Source: Bacteroidia bacterium
GTDB lineage: Bacteria > Bacteroidota > Bacteroidia > AKYH767-A > OLB10
Direction: 5' to 3'
NCBI GenBank assembly: GCA_016788185.1
Contig: JAEUTF010000131.1
Coordinates: 1-48,339 of the forward strand
DNA: 48,339 nt
Position numbers and translations under genes: made by a program
Notes under the pieces: generated by a model
Told to the model about the DNA's origin: nothing
What the model saw: the letters and a program-made list of their open reading frames with translations, nothing else
The model's database searches: none
In this document: positions 26,035-34,537 of the stretch, in pieces
How the letters are laid out: every line of letters begins with the position of its first letter
Position numbering within the stretch: position 1 is the stretch's first letter

Positions 26035-26760
26035 ATGTTACAAAAAACCCGGGCCGTAGTGCTTGATATCACGCCTTATGCCGAAGCCAGCGTGATCGTG
26101 AAGGCCTACACGGAAACGCTGGGTCTTCAGAGTTTCCTCGTCAACGGAGTGCGTAAACAAAAGGCGCGTTTTGCCAATAACCTCTTCCAGCCGCTTACCC
26201 TTATTGAGGTGGTGGCCTATTTTAAGAAGCAGGGAGCGCTTCACCGAGTTTCGGAGGTTTCGGCCGCGCCACCTCTGGTGCACATTCCCTATGATACGGT
26301 GAAAACCACGGTGGCGCTTTTCCTGGCGGAAGTGCTGTACCGGAGTGTACGGGAGGAGGAACCCAATGCGGGCCTTTTCGGTTTCATCCACCATGCCGTG
26401 CAGATCCTCGACCTGCATCCGGAAACCACCAATCGTTTTCACCTGGTATTCTGTCTGCAGCTCAGCCGCTATCTCGGCTTTTATCCCGGCGGCCGCTACG
26501 ATGCGAAATGTCCTTATTTCGACCTCAAGGAAGGCGTTTTCAGAGAGAGCCGCCCGATGCATCCTTATTTCATGGACCATGCGCTGAGCAGGCAGTTTGA
26601 TCAGCTCCTGGGCCTGAGCCTCGACGATCTGCAGGACATTCACCTGAATGCCGCCGAACGCACCGCCATCTTACAATCCATCATCACGTATTTTGAGTTG
26701 CACCAGACCCAGGGCTTCAGCATCCGTTCCTACGAAGTGTTGGCGGAACTGATGGGGTGA
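26035..26760 (+). CDS. recO: DNA repair protein RecO
   Basis: About 241 residues from the ATG at 26035 (MLQKTRAVVLDITPYAEAS); an upstream in-frame TTG adds five residues. The N-terminal OB fold shows 'VLDITPYAEASVIVKAYTETLGLQSFLVNGVR' (in parts) and the C-terminal helical domain includes 'FCLQLSRYLGFYPG'. RecO loads RecA on SSB-coated gaps together with RecR in the RecFOR pathway. It follows purD on the same strand. The following 268 bases (26761-27028) hold a small hairpin and the aldehyde dehydrogenase promoter but no credible gene. Confidence 0.92.
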   Translation: MLQKTRAVVLDITPYAEASVIVKAYTETLGLQSFLVNGVRKQKARFANNLFQPLTLIEVVAYFKKQGALHRVSEVSAAPPLVHIPYDTVKTTVALFLAEVLYRSVREEEPNAGLFGFIHHAVQILDLHPETTNRFHLVFCLQLSRYLGFYPGGRYDAKCPYFDLKEGVFRESRPMHPYFMDHALSRQFDQLLGLSLDDLQDIHLNAAERTAILQSIITYFELHQTQGFSIRSYEVLAELMG

Positions 26761-27005
26761 TTCTTCCGGCGATACGGGCTGTTGATCCCTTTGAGGGATT
26801 GCGTACAGGAATCGGTATTTTTTTCCTCGTTGCCCGGGCGCCGCTGATCGGAAAAGGTAAAGATTCAGAGAACCTGCAGGATGGAGAGGCGGTGATGACC
26901 TGTTTTTTACAGTACTACTTTCTTTGGCGTGTCGTCATTTTACCGGAGCCGCGCAGGCCGTTCAGAAAATTTAAATAAACTGATCGTCATAAGCCCGGAA
27001 GCCAT

Positions 27006-27013
27006 TAAATTCG
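27006..27013 (+). promoter_or_regulatory. Possible -7 element before the ALDH pair
   Basis: TAAATTCG is one base from TAnnTTTG and lies 15 bases before the ATG at 27029. No clear -33 box is seen. Confidence 0.4.
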
Positions 27014-27028
27014 TAAAAAATCTGCCGG

Positions 27029-28504
27029 ATGAAGAAAGCTGTAAAAGTGAAAGCACTCAATTTTTCCACTTCATGGAGTTATGCCCCGGCGCCGGAAGCT
27101 GCAGATCATTTCCAGCTGAAGGAACGATATGACTTGTTTATAAACGGGAAGTTCAGCGCTCCCGCTACCGGAAAATATTTCGACACCATCAATCCTGCCA
27201 CGGAGAAAAAGATTGCCTCTGTCGCTGAGGCCGGTGCGGCCGATGTCGACAAAGCCGTGAGAGCGGCCCGGCAGGCCTATGAGAAAACCTGGTCGAAGAT
27301 GCCGGCTGCCGAGCGTGGGAAATACCTCTACCGCATTGCCCGTATCTTACAGGAAAGGGCCCGTGAACTCGCCGTGATGGAGAGCATGGATGGCGGGAAA
27401 CCCATCCGTGAAAGCCGTGATATCGATGTGCCGCTGGCCGCCGCGCATTTTTTCTATTATGCCGGTTGGGCCGATAAGCTGGATTATGCATTTCCCGGCA
27501 GGAGGGCGCAGCCACTGGGCGTGGCCGGGCAGATCATACCCTGGAATTTTCCCTTGCTGATGGCGGCCTGGAAAATCGCTCCCGCGCTGGCCTGCGGAAA
27601 CACGGTGGTGCTGAAACCTGCTGAAAGCACGCCGCTCACGGCGCTTCGCCTCGCCGAGATCCTGCAGGAAGCGGAACTGCCTCCGGGCGTGGTGAACATC
27701 CTCACCGGAGCCGGGGCTACCGGTGCCGCCCTGGTGAATCATCCGGGAGTCGATAAAATTGCCTTTACCGGATCCACCGAGGTGGGGAAGATGATTCAGA
27801 AGGCGCTGGCCGCAACGGATAAGAAGTACACGCTGGAACTGGGTGGCAAAGCCGCCAACATCATTTTTGAAGATGCCGCCATCGACCAGGCCGTAGAGGG
27901 AATCATCAACGGTATTTTCTTCAATCAGGGCCATGTCTGCTGTGCCGGCTCGCGTCTTTTTGTGCAGGAAGGGGTTGCGAAAGAAGTGCTGCGCAAACTG
28001 AAGGATCGCATATCCACCCTGATCGTGGGCGACCCGCTGGATAAAAATACCGATGTGGGCGCCATCAATTCGAAAGAACAGCTCGGTAAAATCAAAGCGC
28101 TGGTGAATGCCGGCATCCGCGAGGGCGGGGAATGCTGGCAGCCGGCATGCAGCCTTCCGTCCAGAGGGTATTGGTTCCGTCCGACTGTATTTACGCAGGT
28201 GGCGCAGTCGCACCGGATTGTGCAGGAGGAGATCTTCGGCCCGGTGCTGACAGTGCAAAGCTTCCGGACGCCCGAAGAGGCGGTGGAGAAAGCCAACAAT
28301 ACACCGTACGGACTCAGCGGCGGCATCTGGACCGACAAGGGCTCGAAAATTTTTAAGATCAGCGGAAAAATCAGGGCCGGCGTACTCTGGGCCAACACCT
28401 ATAACAAATTCGATCCCACCAGTCCCTTCGGCGGGTACAAGGAAAGCGGCATGGGCCGTGAAGGAGGTCTTCACGGGCTGCTGCCTTACGTCAAACTCTC
28501 CTGA
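27029..28504 (+). CDS. Aldehyde dehydrogenase (catalytically complete member of a pair)
   Basis: 491 residues, the normal ALDH length. Cofactor-site N173 (IIPWNFPLLM), general base E270 (LELGGKAAN) and nucleophile C304 (NQGHVCCAGSR) are all present; the usual Gln two places before the Cys is His. The NAD-binding GSTEVG turn and the late EEIFGPV motif are also intact. It oxidises an aldehyde to an acid with NAD(P). The first 35 residues are an extension without family similarity that I can see. The gene is followed after 21 bases by a truncated ALDH homologue lacking catalytic residues; the pair recalls the two-domain ALDH16 arrangement, split into two genes. Substrate unknown. Confidence 0.93.
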   Translation: MKKAVKVKALNFSTSWSYAPAPEAADHFQLKERYDLFINGKFSAPATGKYFDTINPATEKKIASVAEAGAADVDKAVRAARQAYEKTWSKMPAAERGKYLYRIARILQERARELAVMESMDGGKPIRESRDIDVPLAAAHFFYYAGWADKLDYAFPGRRAQPLGVAGQIIPWNFPLLMAAWKIAPALACGNTVVLKPAESTPLTALRLAEILQEAELPPGVVNILTGAGATGAALVNHPGVDKIAFTGSTEVGKMIQKALAATDKKYTLELGGKAANIIFEDAAIDQAVEGIINGIFFNQGHVCCAGSRLFVQEGVAKEVLRKLKDRISTLIVGDPLDKNTDVGAINSKEQLGKIKALVNAGIREGGECWQPACSLPSRGYWFRPTVFTQVAQSHRIVQEEIFGPVLTVQSFRTPEEAVEKANNTPYGLSGGIWTDKGSKIFKISGKIRAGVLWANTYNKFDPTSPFGGYKESGMGREGGLHGLLPYVKLS

Positions 28505-28525
28505 TATTTTCCAAACCAACAGCCC

Positions 28526-29443
28526 ATGGCCACCAACACCCTGCTCAAAGTTAAAAGTTTAAAAGTGAAGTCCGTATCTAACGGACATGAAGTGCCGAAT
28601 ACACGGCTGGAAGTGCGTAAAACCTACAAGCTCTACATCGACGGTAAATTCCCGCGTACGGAGTCGGGCCGCATTTATGCCCTGAAGGACCCTTCCGGCA
28701 AGGTGCTGGCCAATGTATGCCGCGGATCCCGGAAGGATCTGCGCGACAGCATCGTGTCGAACCGGAAGGCGCAGGAAAGCTGGGCCGGGCGAAGCGCCTA
28801 CAACAAGGCGCAGATCCTGTACCGCATCGCCGAGACCCTCGAAGGACGTAAAGCACAGTTTACGGAGGTGTTGATTCAGCAGGGCGATGCGCCGGCGCAG
28901 GCCAGAAAGGAAGTGGACGCGGCCATTGATCTGCTGGTGTATTATGCGGGCTGGAGCGACAAGTACATCCAGGTTTTCAGTTCGGTGAATCCGGTGGAGA
29001 GCTCGCATTTTAATTTTTCATACCATGAACCCATGGGACTGGTTACCGTGATTGCTCCGCAACGTGAAGGGCTGAAAGGCATCGTCAGCACGCTGGCGCC
29101 GATGATCGTCGGCGGAAATGTGTGCACCCTCATCGCCTCGGAAAAATACCCGCTTACGGCCGTGGATTTTGCAGAGGTTTTGCAGGCTTCCGATGTGCCG
29201 GCCGGGGTGGTGAACATCCTCACCGGTTACCGCAAGGAGTTCCTGGCGCCCGCTTCTTCGCACATGGATGTGAATGCCTTGCTTCACATTGACCTGGATG
29301 CGGAACAGCGCAGGCTGGTACAGACCAACGCCGCACTCAATGTCAAACGGATGATCGACTTCAGCAAGGAGGAACTGCTTTCTCCCTACCGTATCCTGGC
29401 CGCTCAGGAAGTGAAAACCACCTGGCATCCCATCGGAACGTAA
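28526..29443 (+). CDS. Truncated, non-catalytic aldehyde dehydrogenase homologue
   Basis: 305 residues, about 60% of a normal ALDH. The cofactor-domain pattern is clear (YKLYIDGKFPRTESGR, KAQILYRIAETLEGRKAQF, PLTAVDFAEVLQASDVPAGVVNILTG in parts), but the Asn motif is replaced by 'VIAPQREGLKG', and the segment with the catalytic Cys and EEIFGP is missing. The frame is clean with no sign of a frameshift, and the 3' end has its own unrelated-looking helix-rich tail (HIDLDAEQRRLVQTNAALNVKRMIDFS, in parts). It is probably a maintained pseudoenzyme that partners the ALDH 21 bases upstream rather than a decaying gene. Its role, perhaps in assembly or stability, is inference. Confidence 0.8.
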   Translation: MATNTLLKVKSLKVKSVSNGHEVPNTRLEVRKTYKLYIDGKFPRTESGRIYALKDPSGKVLANVCRGSRKDLRDSIVSNRKAQESWAGRSAYNKAQILYRIAETLEGRKAQFTEVLIQQGDAPAQARKEVDAAIDLLVYYAGWSDKYIQVFSSVNPVESSHFNFSYHEPMGLVTVIAPQREGLKGIVSTLAPMIVGGNVCTLIASEKYPLTAVDFAEVLQASDVPAGVVNILTGYRKEFLAPASSHMDVNALLHIDLDAEQRRLVQTNAALNVKRMIDFSKEELLSPYRILAAQEVKTTWHPIGT

Positions 29444-29610
29444 ATCCTTTTGCAGGAGACCTGCTTGCCGTTTTGATCCAGCCGTATATCGCGGAGGATG
29501 GAGGAGCAGGTTCTTTCACCATCGCCAGGATCGCACCTGGTCCGACAAAGCGACAAAGGAGAACCCGAAGGCCATGGAAACAGGCAAAAAGCGCAGTTCG
29601 CGGTTTTACA

Positions 29611-31509
29611 CTAATACGCTCGCTCGTTCAATCCGGAAACATAATTGATGAAGGCTCTGCAGGATACGCGGTTGCCGCCGGGAGTGGGATAATTACCGCT
29701 GAAGTACCAGTCGCCGGTATGGTTCGGGCAGGCCTGGTGCAGGTCTTCGATCTTCTGGAAAATGACTTCCACCTCCGCCTGACAGTCGTCGGGGGTGACC
29801 AGTTTCGCCACACGCGCCGAAATCTCGGTGGCCGTAAAAGGAGCATAAATCTTTTTCACCACATTCTCCGCGTCATTTCCCCTGTTCAGCTGCTCCCGGC
29901 ACTCTTCAAAAACCTGGTCGATGAGCGCCTCCATGTTGCGTTCCTCCAGCAGACTGATGGCCGCCCTGAACGCGATGAGATCGCCGATGCGGGCCATATC
30001 GATGCCATAGCAGTCGGGATAACGGATTTGGGGTGCCGAAGAAACGATGACGATTTTTTTCGGGTTCAGACGGTCGAGCATTCGGATGATGCTGTTCCGC
30101 AGGGTGGTACCACGCACGATGGAATCGTCGATGACCACGAGGTTATCAACTCCCGCTTTCACGGTGCCGTAGGTGATGTCGTACACATGCGCCACCATGT
30201 CGCTGCGGTCGATATCGTTCGTGATGAAGGTGCGCAGTTTGGCGTCTTTGATGGCGATTTTTTCAGCGCGGGTGCGTATGGCCAGTATGTCCGATAGCTT
30301 CTGGTCGTCGAGGTCACCACCCAGAGCCAGGATTTTCTGTTTTTTCACTTCTCCCAGAAAATCGTCCATGCCTTTGATCATTCCGTAAAAGGCCACTTCC
30401 GCGGTGTTAGGGATATACGAAAACACGGTGTGCTTCAGGTCCCTGCTGACACTGTCCAGGATGGCCGGGCAAAGGTTACGGCCCAGTTGTTGGCGCTCGC
30501 GGTAAATATCCATGTCGCTGCCGCGGGAGAAATAGATGCGTTCAAAGGAGCAGGACTTTCGCTCCAGGGGTTCGCGGATCTGCTCTTCGTACACCTGCCC
30601 GTTTTTCTTGATGATGAGGGCGTGGCCGGGTTTTACTTCGCGGATGTCGCCGGCAGGCACATTGAAGGCGGTCTGGATCTGTGGTCTTTCGCTGGTAACC
30701 ACCACCACCTCGTCGTCGGCATAATACCAGGCCGGACGTATGCCCGAGGGATCGCGGAGCACAAAGGCGTCGCCGTGACCAATCAGGCCGGCCATCACGT
30801 AGCCGCCGTCCCAGTAGCGGGATGAACGACGGAGGATGTTGCCGATGTCGAGCTTGGCGGCGATGATCGGACTGATTTCCTTTTTCGTATAGCCCTCCTG
30901 TTTATACTGGTAATACAGCAGGTCGTTCTCTTCGTCCAGCCAGTGCCCGATGTTTTCCATCACCGTAACCGTATCCGCCTTTTCGCGCGGATGCTGGCCG
31001 ATGTCAACCAGGTTATTGAATAGTTCCTCTACGTTGGTCAGGTTGAAATTGCCGGCTACCACCAGGTTGCGGGTCATCCAGTTGTTCTGCCGCAGAAAGG
31101 GATGGCAGCTTTCGATGTTGTTGCCGCCAAAAGTGCCGTAGCGCAGGTGACCCAGGAGGAGTTCACCCATGAACTCTGCGTTTTTCTTTAGCCAGGCCAC
31201 ATCCTTGAGTTTCTCCGGCTGTTCCTTCTGGATTTCGCGGAAAGGACCGTTGATGTGACCGAAAATATGGGCGATGGCATTCTTCTCTACGGAACGGTAG
31301 CGGCTGATGTATTTTTCGCCGGGCGCCATGTCGAGTTTGATGCAGGCCACGCCGGCGCCGTCCTGTCCCCGGTTGTGCTGTTTCTCCATCAGCAACGACA
31401 ACTTGTTGACCCCGTAAAGGGACGTGCCGTATTTTTCGAGATAATAATCGAGGGGTTTTAAGAGCCGGACGAGGGCAATGCCGCACTCGTGGTAAAGAGT
31501 ATCGCTCAT
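29611..31509 (-). CDS. Long PurF-like amidophosphoribosyltransferase homologue
   Basis: 632 residues from the ATG at 31509, against about 460-500 for standard PurF; open codons upstream fall in the promoter. The class II glutaminase nucleophile would be C9 in ECGIALV, with 'EKQHNRGQDGAG', 'GHLRYGTFG' and 'GNFNLTN' completing that domain. The phosphoribosyltransferase domain has the PRPP loop 'VVIDDSIVRGTTL'. A tail of about 70 residues (ISARVAKLVTPDD...DWYFSGNYPTPGG) follows. This long form is recurrent in Bacteroidota, often beside a separate standard PurF, so it may not be the main purine enzyme. Cys at position 9 implies processing or a variant N-terminus. It has its own promoter. Confidence 0.88.
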   Translation of the reverse strand: MSDTLYHECGIALVRLLKPLDYYLEKYGTSLYGVNKLSLLMEKQHNRGQDGAGVACIKLDMAPGEKYISRYRSVEKNAIAHIFGHINGPFREIQKEQPEKLKDVAWLKKNAEFMGELLLGHLRYGTFGGNNIESCHPFLRQNNWMTRNLVVAGNFNLTNVEELFNNLVDIGQHPREKADTVTVMENIGHWLDEENDLLYYQYKQEGYTKKEISPIIAAKLDIGNILRRSSRYWDGGYVMAGLIGHGDAFVLRDPSGIRPAWYYADDEVVVVTSERPQIQTAFNVPAGDIREVKPGHALIIKKNGQVYEEQIREPLERKSCSFERIYFSRGSDMDIYRERQQLGRNLCPAILDSVSRDLKHTVFSYIPNTAEVAFYGMIKGMDDFLGEVKKQKILALGGDLDDQKLSDILAIRTRAEKIAIKDAKLRTFITNDIDRSDMVAHVYDITYGTVKAGVDNLVVIDDSIVRGTTLRNSIIRMLDRLNPKKIVIVSSAPQIRYPDCYGIDMARIGDLIAFRAAISLLEERNMEALIDQVFEECREQLNRGNDAENVVKKIYAPFTATEISARVAKLVTPDDCQAEVEVIFQKIEDLHQACPNHTGDWYFSGNYPTPGGNRVSCRAFINYVSGLNERAY

Positions 31510-31527
31510 GTTTCTCTTACTAAGTTG

Positions 31528-31535
31528 CAAAATTA
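31528..31535 (-). promoter_or_regulatory. Bacteroidota -7 element before the PurF-like gene
   Basis: TAATTTTG on the reverse strand (CAAAATTA on the given strand) is an exact TAnnTTTG match 18 bases before the ATG at 31509. It overlaps the in-frame TTG at 31530. Confidence 0.55.
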
Positions 31536-31673
31536 CGCAAAGGGGAGGGATTCTGCCATAAAAATTAAAGCAGGGGCCATACGGCTTCCGTTCTACCGGA
31601 CCTGGCCATCCGGTTCTTCAAGAAATCTTCATCATGCGACAGACAGAAATCCTGTTTTTCCCGATTATAGCCA

Positions 31674-31681
31674 TAAATTTG
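31674..31681 (+). promoter_or_regulatory. Bacteroidota -7 element before the cytochrome-barrel cassette
   Basis: TAAATTTG is an exact TAnnTTTG match 17 bases before the ATG at 31699. It probably drives all three genes 31699-33387. Confidence 0.55.
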
Positions 31682-31698
31682 CCTGAAATCAGCCCTTT

Positions 31699-32070
31699 AT
31701 GCTAAGAAAGTGGATTATGAGTGCGGCCGTGTGCATCCTTGGCGGGATATCGGCCTGTACCACCGAGCCCGATCTCGATAAGGTTCCCGAAATCAAGTTC
31801 AGCACCGATGTTCAGCGCATCCTCTCCGCCCATTGCAACTTCAGCGGTTGTCATGGCGGCGGCGGAGGAGAGGCCGGGTCGCTGCTGACCTATGCCGATG
31901 TGATGGGCTATGTGAAGGGAGGCAATGCCCATGGCAGCAAGCTCTACCAGGCCATCACCCGGCGCGGACTGGTGGCGGAGCGCATGCCGCCCAGCGGCTA
32001 CGAGGAGGTCAATGCCGAAAACGTAAAACTCATTTACTGGTGGATCGAGCAGGGCGCCAAAAACAATTAA
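31699..32070 (+). CDS. Monohaem c-type cytochrome lipoprotein (CX4CH)
   Basis: 123 residues. A lipoprotein signal peptide ends at C20 (GISAC). The haem site is C46-NFSG-C51-H52, that is CX4CH rather than the standard CX2CH; a four-residue spacer is usual in this Bacteroidota family ('I...HC...GCH'). M96 in RMPPSG is the likely second axial ligand. The order 'FSTDVQRILSAHC...MPPSG...LIYWWIEQGA' is that of small cytochrome c domains. It should be tethered to a membrane facing the periplasm or the surface. It starts a three-gene cassette with another cytochrome lipoprotein and a DUF5777 barrel, with 7-13 bases between the first two. Confidence 0.85.
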   Translation: MLRKWIMSAAVCILGGISACTTEPDLDKVPEIKFSTDVQRILSAHCNFSGCHGGGGGEAGSLLTYADVMGYVKGGNAHGSKLYQAITRRGLVAERMPPSGYEEVNAENVKLIYWWIEQGAKNN

Positions 32071-32083
32071 TCACCTCATGCGT

Positions 32084-32491
32084 ATGTCAACCTTCAGAAA
32101 ATTTGTTTTTCTCATCGCCCTCCCGGCTTTCTTGTCCCTCCTGTCCTCCTGCTATTACGACAGCGTAGAGGAGCTGGATCCCAATTTCGGGCAAAGCGGC
32201 AATTGCGACACCACCGGCATCATCTCTTTCAGTCAGAAAGTGCAGCCCATCCTGACCACCTTCTGTGGTACCACGGGCAACGCGGCCTCTTCCTGTCATG
32301 GCAGCAATTCGTCCAGCGGCCTCCCGCTGCAAAGCCATGCCGAGGTAGTGGCTGCTGTATCACTCAAACTCATGGATGCCATCCGTCATGAGAACGGCGC
32401 TTCAGCGATGCCCAAAGGCGGGGGCCGGCTCGACAACTGCCGGATCGCCACCATTCAGAAATGGATCGACGAGGGAACACTCAACAACTAA
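32084..32491 (+). CDS. Second cytochrome-c-like lipoprotein with an expanded haem motif (CX9CH)
   Basis: About 135 residues from the ATG at 32084 (32078 is an alternative). The lipobox is LLSSC (C23). The order 'ISFSQKVQPILTTFC...CHG...AMPKGGGRLDNC...IQKWIDEGTLNN' parallels its upstream neighbour, so it belongs to the same cytochrome family. The two haem cysteines, however, would be C61 and C71-H72 with nine residues between (GTTGNAASS), far from CX2CH or CX4CH. M109 could be the sixth ligand. Either the haem loop is expanded or the first Cys pairs elsewhere (C41 and a late Cys are available). Five bases before the DUF5777 gene. Confidence 0.75.
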   Translation: MSTFRKFVFLIALPAFLSLLSSCYYDSVEELDPNFGQSGNCDTTGIISFSQKVQPILTTFCGTTGNAASSCHGSNSSSGLPLQSHAEVVAAVSLKLMDAIRHENGASAMPKGGGRLDNCRIATIQKWIDEGTLNN

Positions 32492-32496
32492 CAGCT

Positions 32497-33387
32497 ATGA
32501 ATTACCTAAAATATATCCTTGCCGCATCTATCCTCTCCGTCTGCCTGCCGGCGCTCGCCCAGGATGATCCCGAACAGATCCTCCGCGAGGCGGAGCACAA
32601 AGCGAAGAGTTTTACCCTGGCGACCTTCAAAACCACGCGACTCATCAATTTCCATACCCTCGAAACCTGCGGAGAGCGCACCCTCGACTTCCGTGTTTCG
32701 CACCGTTTTGGTCCGGTCAATTCGGGTGCGGAGAATTTCTGGGGCCTTGACGGCGGGGCCAGCATCCGTCTCGGTCTCGAGTACAGCTACGATGGCCGGC
32801 TACAGGTCGGACTGGGCCGTACCAGTTACCAGAAAATGCTCGACGGCTTTCTGAAGTACCGCCTGTTGCGTCAGAAGGATGGAGGAGGGACGCCGCTCAG
32901 CGTCACCCTTTTCGCCGGCATGTACTGCACCATGGCGAAGGACCCGCTGAAAAAGGTGACGGGCTTCGACCGCTACGATAAATTCTACAGCCGCTTATCC
33001 TACAGCTACCAGATCATTGCCGGGCGTAAGTTCGGGGAGAAATTTTCCGCGCAGATCGCACCCTGGCTGGTGCACCTCAACCAGGTAGAAGGCATCCTGG
33101 ATGCCAACGATAGCTACGGCGTGGCAGCCGCCCTGCGGTACAAGGTGACCCGCAGCCTGGCCATCAGCACCGAGTATGCCTACCGCATCAACAGCTACAG
33201 CGAAAGGGATTATTACGACAGCTTCGGCATCGGCTTCGACATTGAAACCGGCGGCCACGTTTTCCAGATGCACATCACCAATTCCTTCGGCCTGGTCGAG
33301 AACCAGTTTCTACCCTATACCGATACCAAATGGGGCAATGGCGGCATTCGCATCGGCTTTAACATTTCGAGAGTCTTTACCATCTAG
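32497..33387 (+). CDS. DUF5777-family outer-membrane beta-barrel protein
   Basis: About 296 residues from the ATG at 32497 with a signal peptide (MNYLKYILAASILSVCLPALAQ). The mature part matches the DUF5777 pattern: 'TFKTTRLINFHTLET...LDFRVSHRFGPVNSG', 'FWGLDGGASIRLGLEYSYDGRLQVGLGRT' (in parts), then regular amphipathic strands to 'GIRIGFNISRVFTI'. Such proteins are predicted barrels usually found beside c-type cytochrome or YceI genes in Bacteroidota. Here it is the third gene after two cytochrome lipoproteins, five bases downstream. Inference: the three form an outer-membrane redox unit. No catalytic residues are evident. Confidence 0.8.
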   Translation: MNYLKYILAASILSVCLPALAQDDPEQILREAEHKAKSFTLATFKTTRLINFHTLETCGERTLDFRVSHRFGPVNSGAENFWGLDGGASIRLGLEYSYDGRLQVGLGRTSYQKMLDGFLKYRLLRQKDGGGTPLSVTLFAGMYCTMAKDPLKKVTGFDRYDKFYSRLSYSYQIIAGRKFGEKFSAQIAPWLVHLNQVEGILDANDSYGVAAALRYKVTRSLAISTEYAYRINSYSERDYYDSFGIGFDIETGGHVFQMHITNSFGLVENQFLPYTDTKWGNGGIRIGFNISRVFTI

Positions 33388-33491
33388 AGTCATACAGGCT
33401 CAGGCCCTGTCCTACATTTTTGATGGATTCAGCAAGAGGCGTACAAGGGATTCGCGGAAACTTGCCGGATGCCTTGTCTGAGAAGCTCAGA

Positions 33492-34499
33492 TCATTGAAA
33501 CAACTGATGCTCCAGGCCCAGCCATTCCAGAGCCGTGCCGTGCAGCAGGCGCCCCTTGGTGGCATCGTCATACGGCATCGACTCAATCAGTTTTCCAGGT
33601 TCTAATTCACCCAGCGGGAAAGGATAATCGGTACCCAGGGCCAGTTGCTTCGGCCCCATGAGTTTCAACAGGAAATCGAGCATCATCGGATCGTGCACGA
33701 GGGTGTCCAGGTAAAATTTGTCGAGGTAGTCGCGCGGGTTTACCTTGTTGTCCACCGCCACGAGGTCGGGGCGAACGTGGAATCCGTGCTCGATGCGGCC
33801 GATGGAGGAAGGAAAGGAACCGCCGCCGTGCGCAAAGGCGACCTTCAGACGTGGAAGCCGTTCAAACACGCCGCCGAAAATCATGGAGCAGATGGCGAGG
33901 GAAGTCTCCGCCGGCATGCCCACCAGCCAGGGCAGCCAGTACTTCGGCATTTTCTCCTTGGCCATCATGTCCCAGGGGTGTACAAAAACGGAGGCGCCCA
34001 GGTCCTGTGCCGCTTCAAACACGGCGAAGAGTTCCGGGGCGTTCAGGTTCCAGTCGTTCACGTGCGAGCCGATCTGAATGCCGCGCAGTCCGATTTTCAT
34101 GCAGCGCTCCAGTTCCCGGATGGCCAGAGCGGGGTCCTGCAGGGGAACAGTACCGAGGCCGGCGAATCTTTTCGGATAGGCATGAACGATAGCTGCGATG
34201 TGGTCGTTGAGAAACATGCTGAGGTCCAGGGCATCGTGCGGGCGGGCCCAGTAGCTGAACATGACGGGAATGGTACTCAGCACCTGTACGCCGATGTGGT
34301 GGTGGTCACATTCCCGGATGCGGGTTTCCGGCGACCAGCAATTGTCCTGGATTTCGCGGAAAAATTTATCATCGATCATCATGCGTGCGCAGCAGGGCTT
34401 GTGATGATCGAGGGAGATGAAGCCTCCGTAGCCGTATTTCTTCTTCAGATCCGGCAGGTGCTCGGGAATAATATGGGTATGGATATCAATTTTGAGCAT
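33492..34499 (-). CDS. 2-Amino-3-carboxymuconate-6-semialdehyde decarboxylase (ACMSD)
   Basis: 335 residues, one short of the human enzyme's length and very similar along the whole chain as I recall it. Zinc ligands H7 and H9 (DIHTHI), H174 (FVHPWD) and D291 ([20 protein letters not shown]) fall at the expected places, and H224 ([10 protein letters not shown]) is the catalytic His position. Other signatures are '[11 protein letters not shown]', '[11 protein letters not shown]' and '[21 protein letters not shown]' (in parts). It decarboxylates ACMS, diverting 3-hydroxyanthranilate carbon from quinolinate/NAD to the glutarate route. The next enzyme, 2-aminomuconate semialdehyde dehydrogenase, is probably the gene at 43393. 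It is alone on its strand. Confidence 0.93.
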   Translation of the reverse strand: MLKIDIHTHIIPEHLPDLKKKYGYGGFISLDHHKPCCARMMIDDKFFREIQDNCWSPETRIRECDHHHIGVQVLSTIPVMFSYWARPHDALDLSMFLNDHIAAIVHAYPKRFAGLGTVPLQDPALAIRELERCMKIGLRGIQIGSHVNDWNLNAPELFAVFEAAQDLGASVFVHPWDMMAKEKMPKYWLPWLVGMPAETSLAICSMIFGGVFERLPRLKVAFAHGGGSFPSSIGRIEHGFHVRPDLVAVDNKVNPRDYLDKFYLDTLVHDPMMLDFLLKLMGPKQLALGTDYPFPLGELEPGKLIESMPYDDATKGRLLHGTALEWLGLEHQLFQ

Positions 34500-34537
34500 T
34501 TGGAGTCAGATTCATGATCCGTATGGGCCACGGATCT

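Noticed and set aside
26783-26797. Small ATCCC/GGGAT hairpin after recO as a terminator
   Set aside because: Short stem with no T-run directly behind it.
26757-26978. Small open frame overlapping the recO stop
   Set aside because: No signal, no family features, and it runs into the ALDH promoter region; treated as intergenic.
29452-29464. GCAGG-AGA-CCTGC hairpin after the truncated ALDH gene as a terminator
   Set aside because: The stem is only five pairs and no T-run follows directly.
29473-30297. A 274-codon open frame on the + strand
   Set aside because: It lies antisense to the PurF-like gene, whose motifs are unambiguous, and shows no family features.
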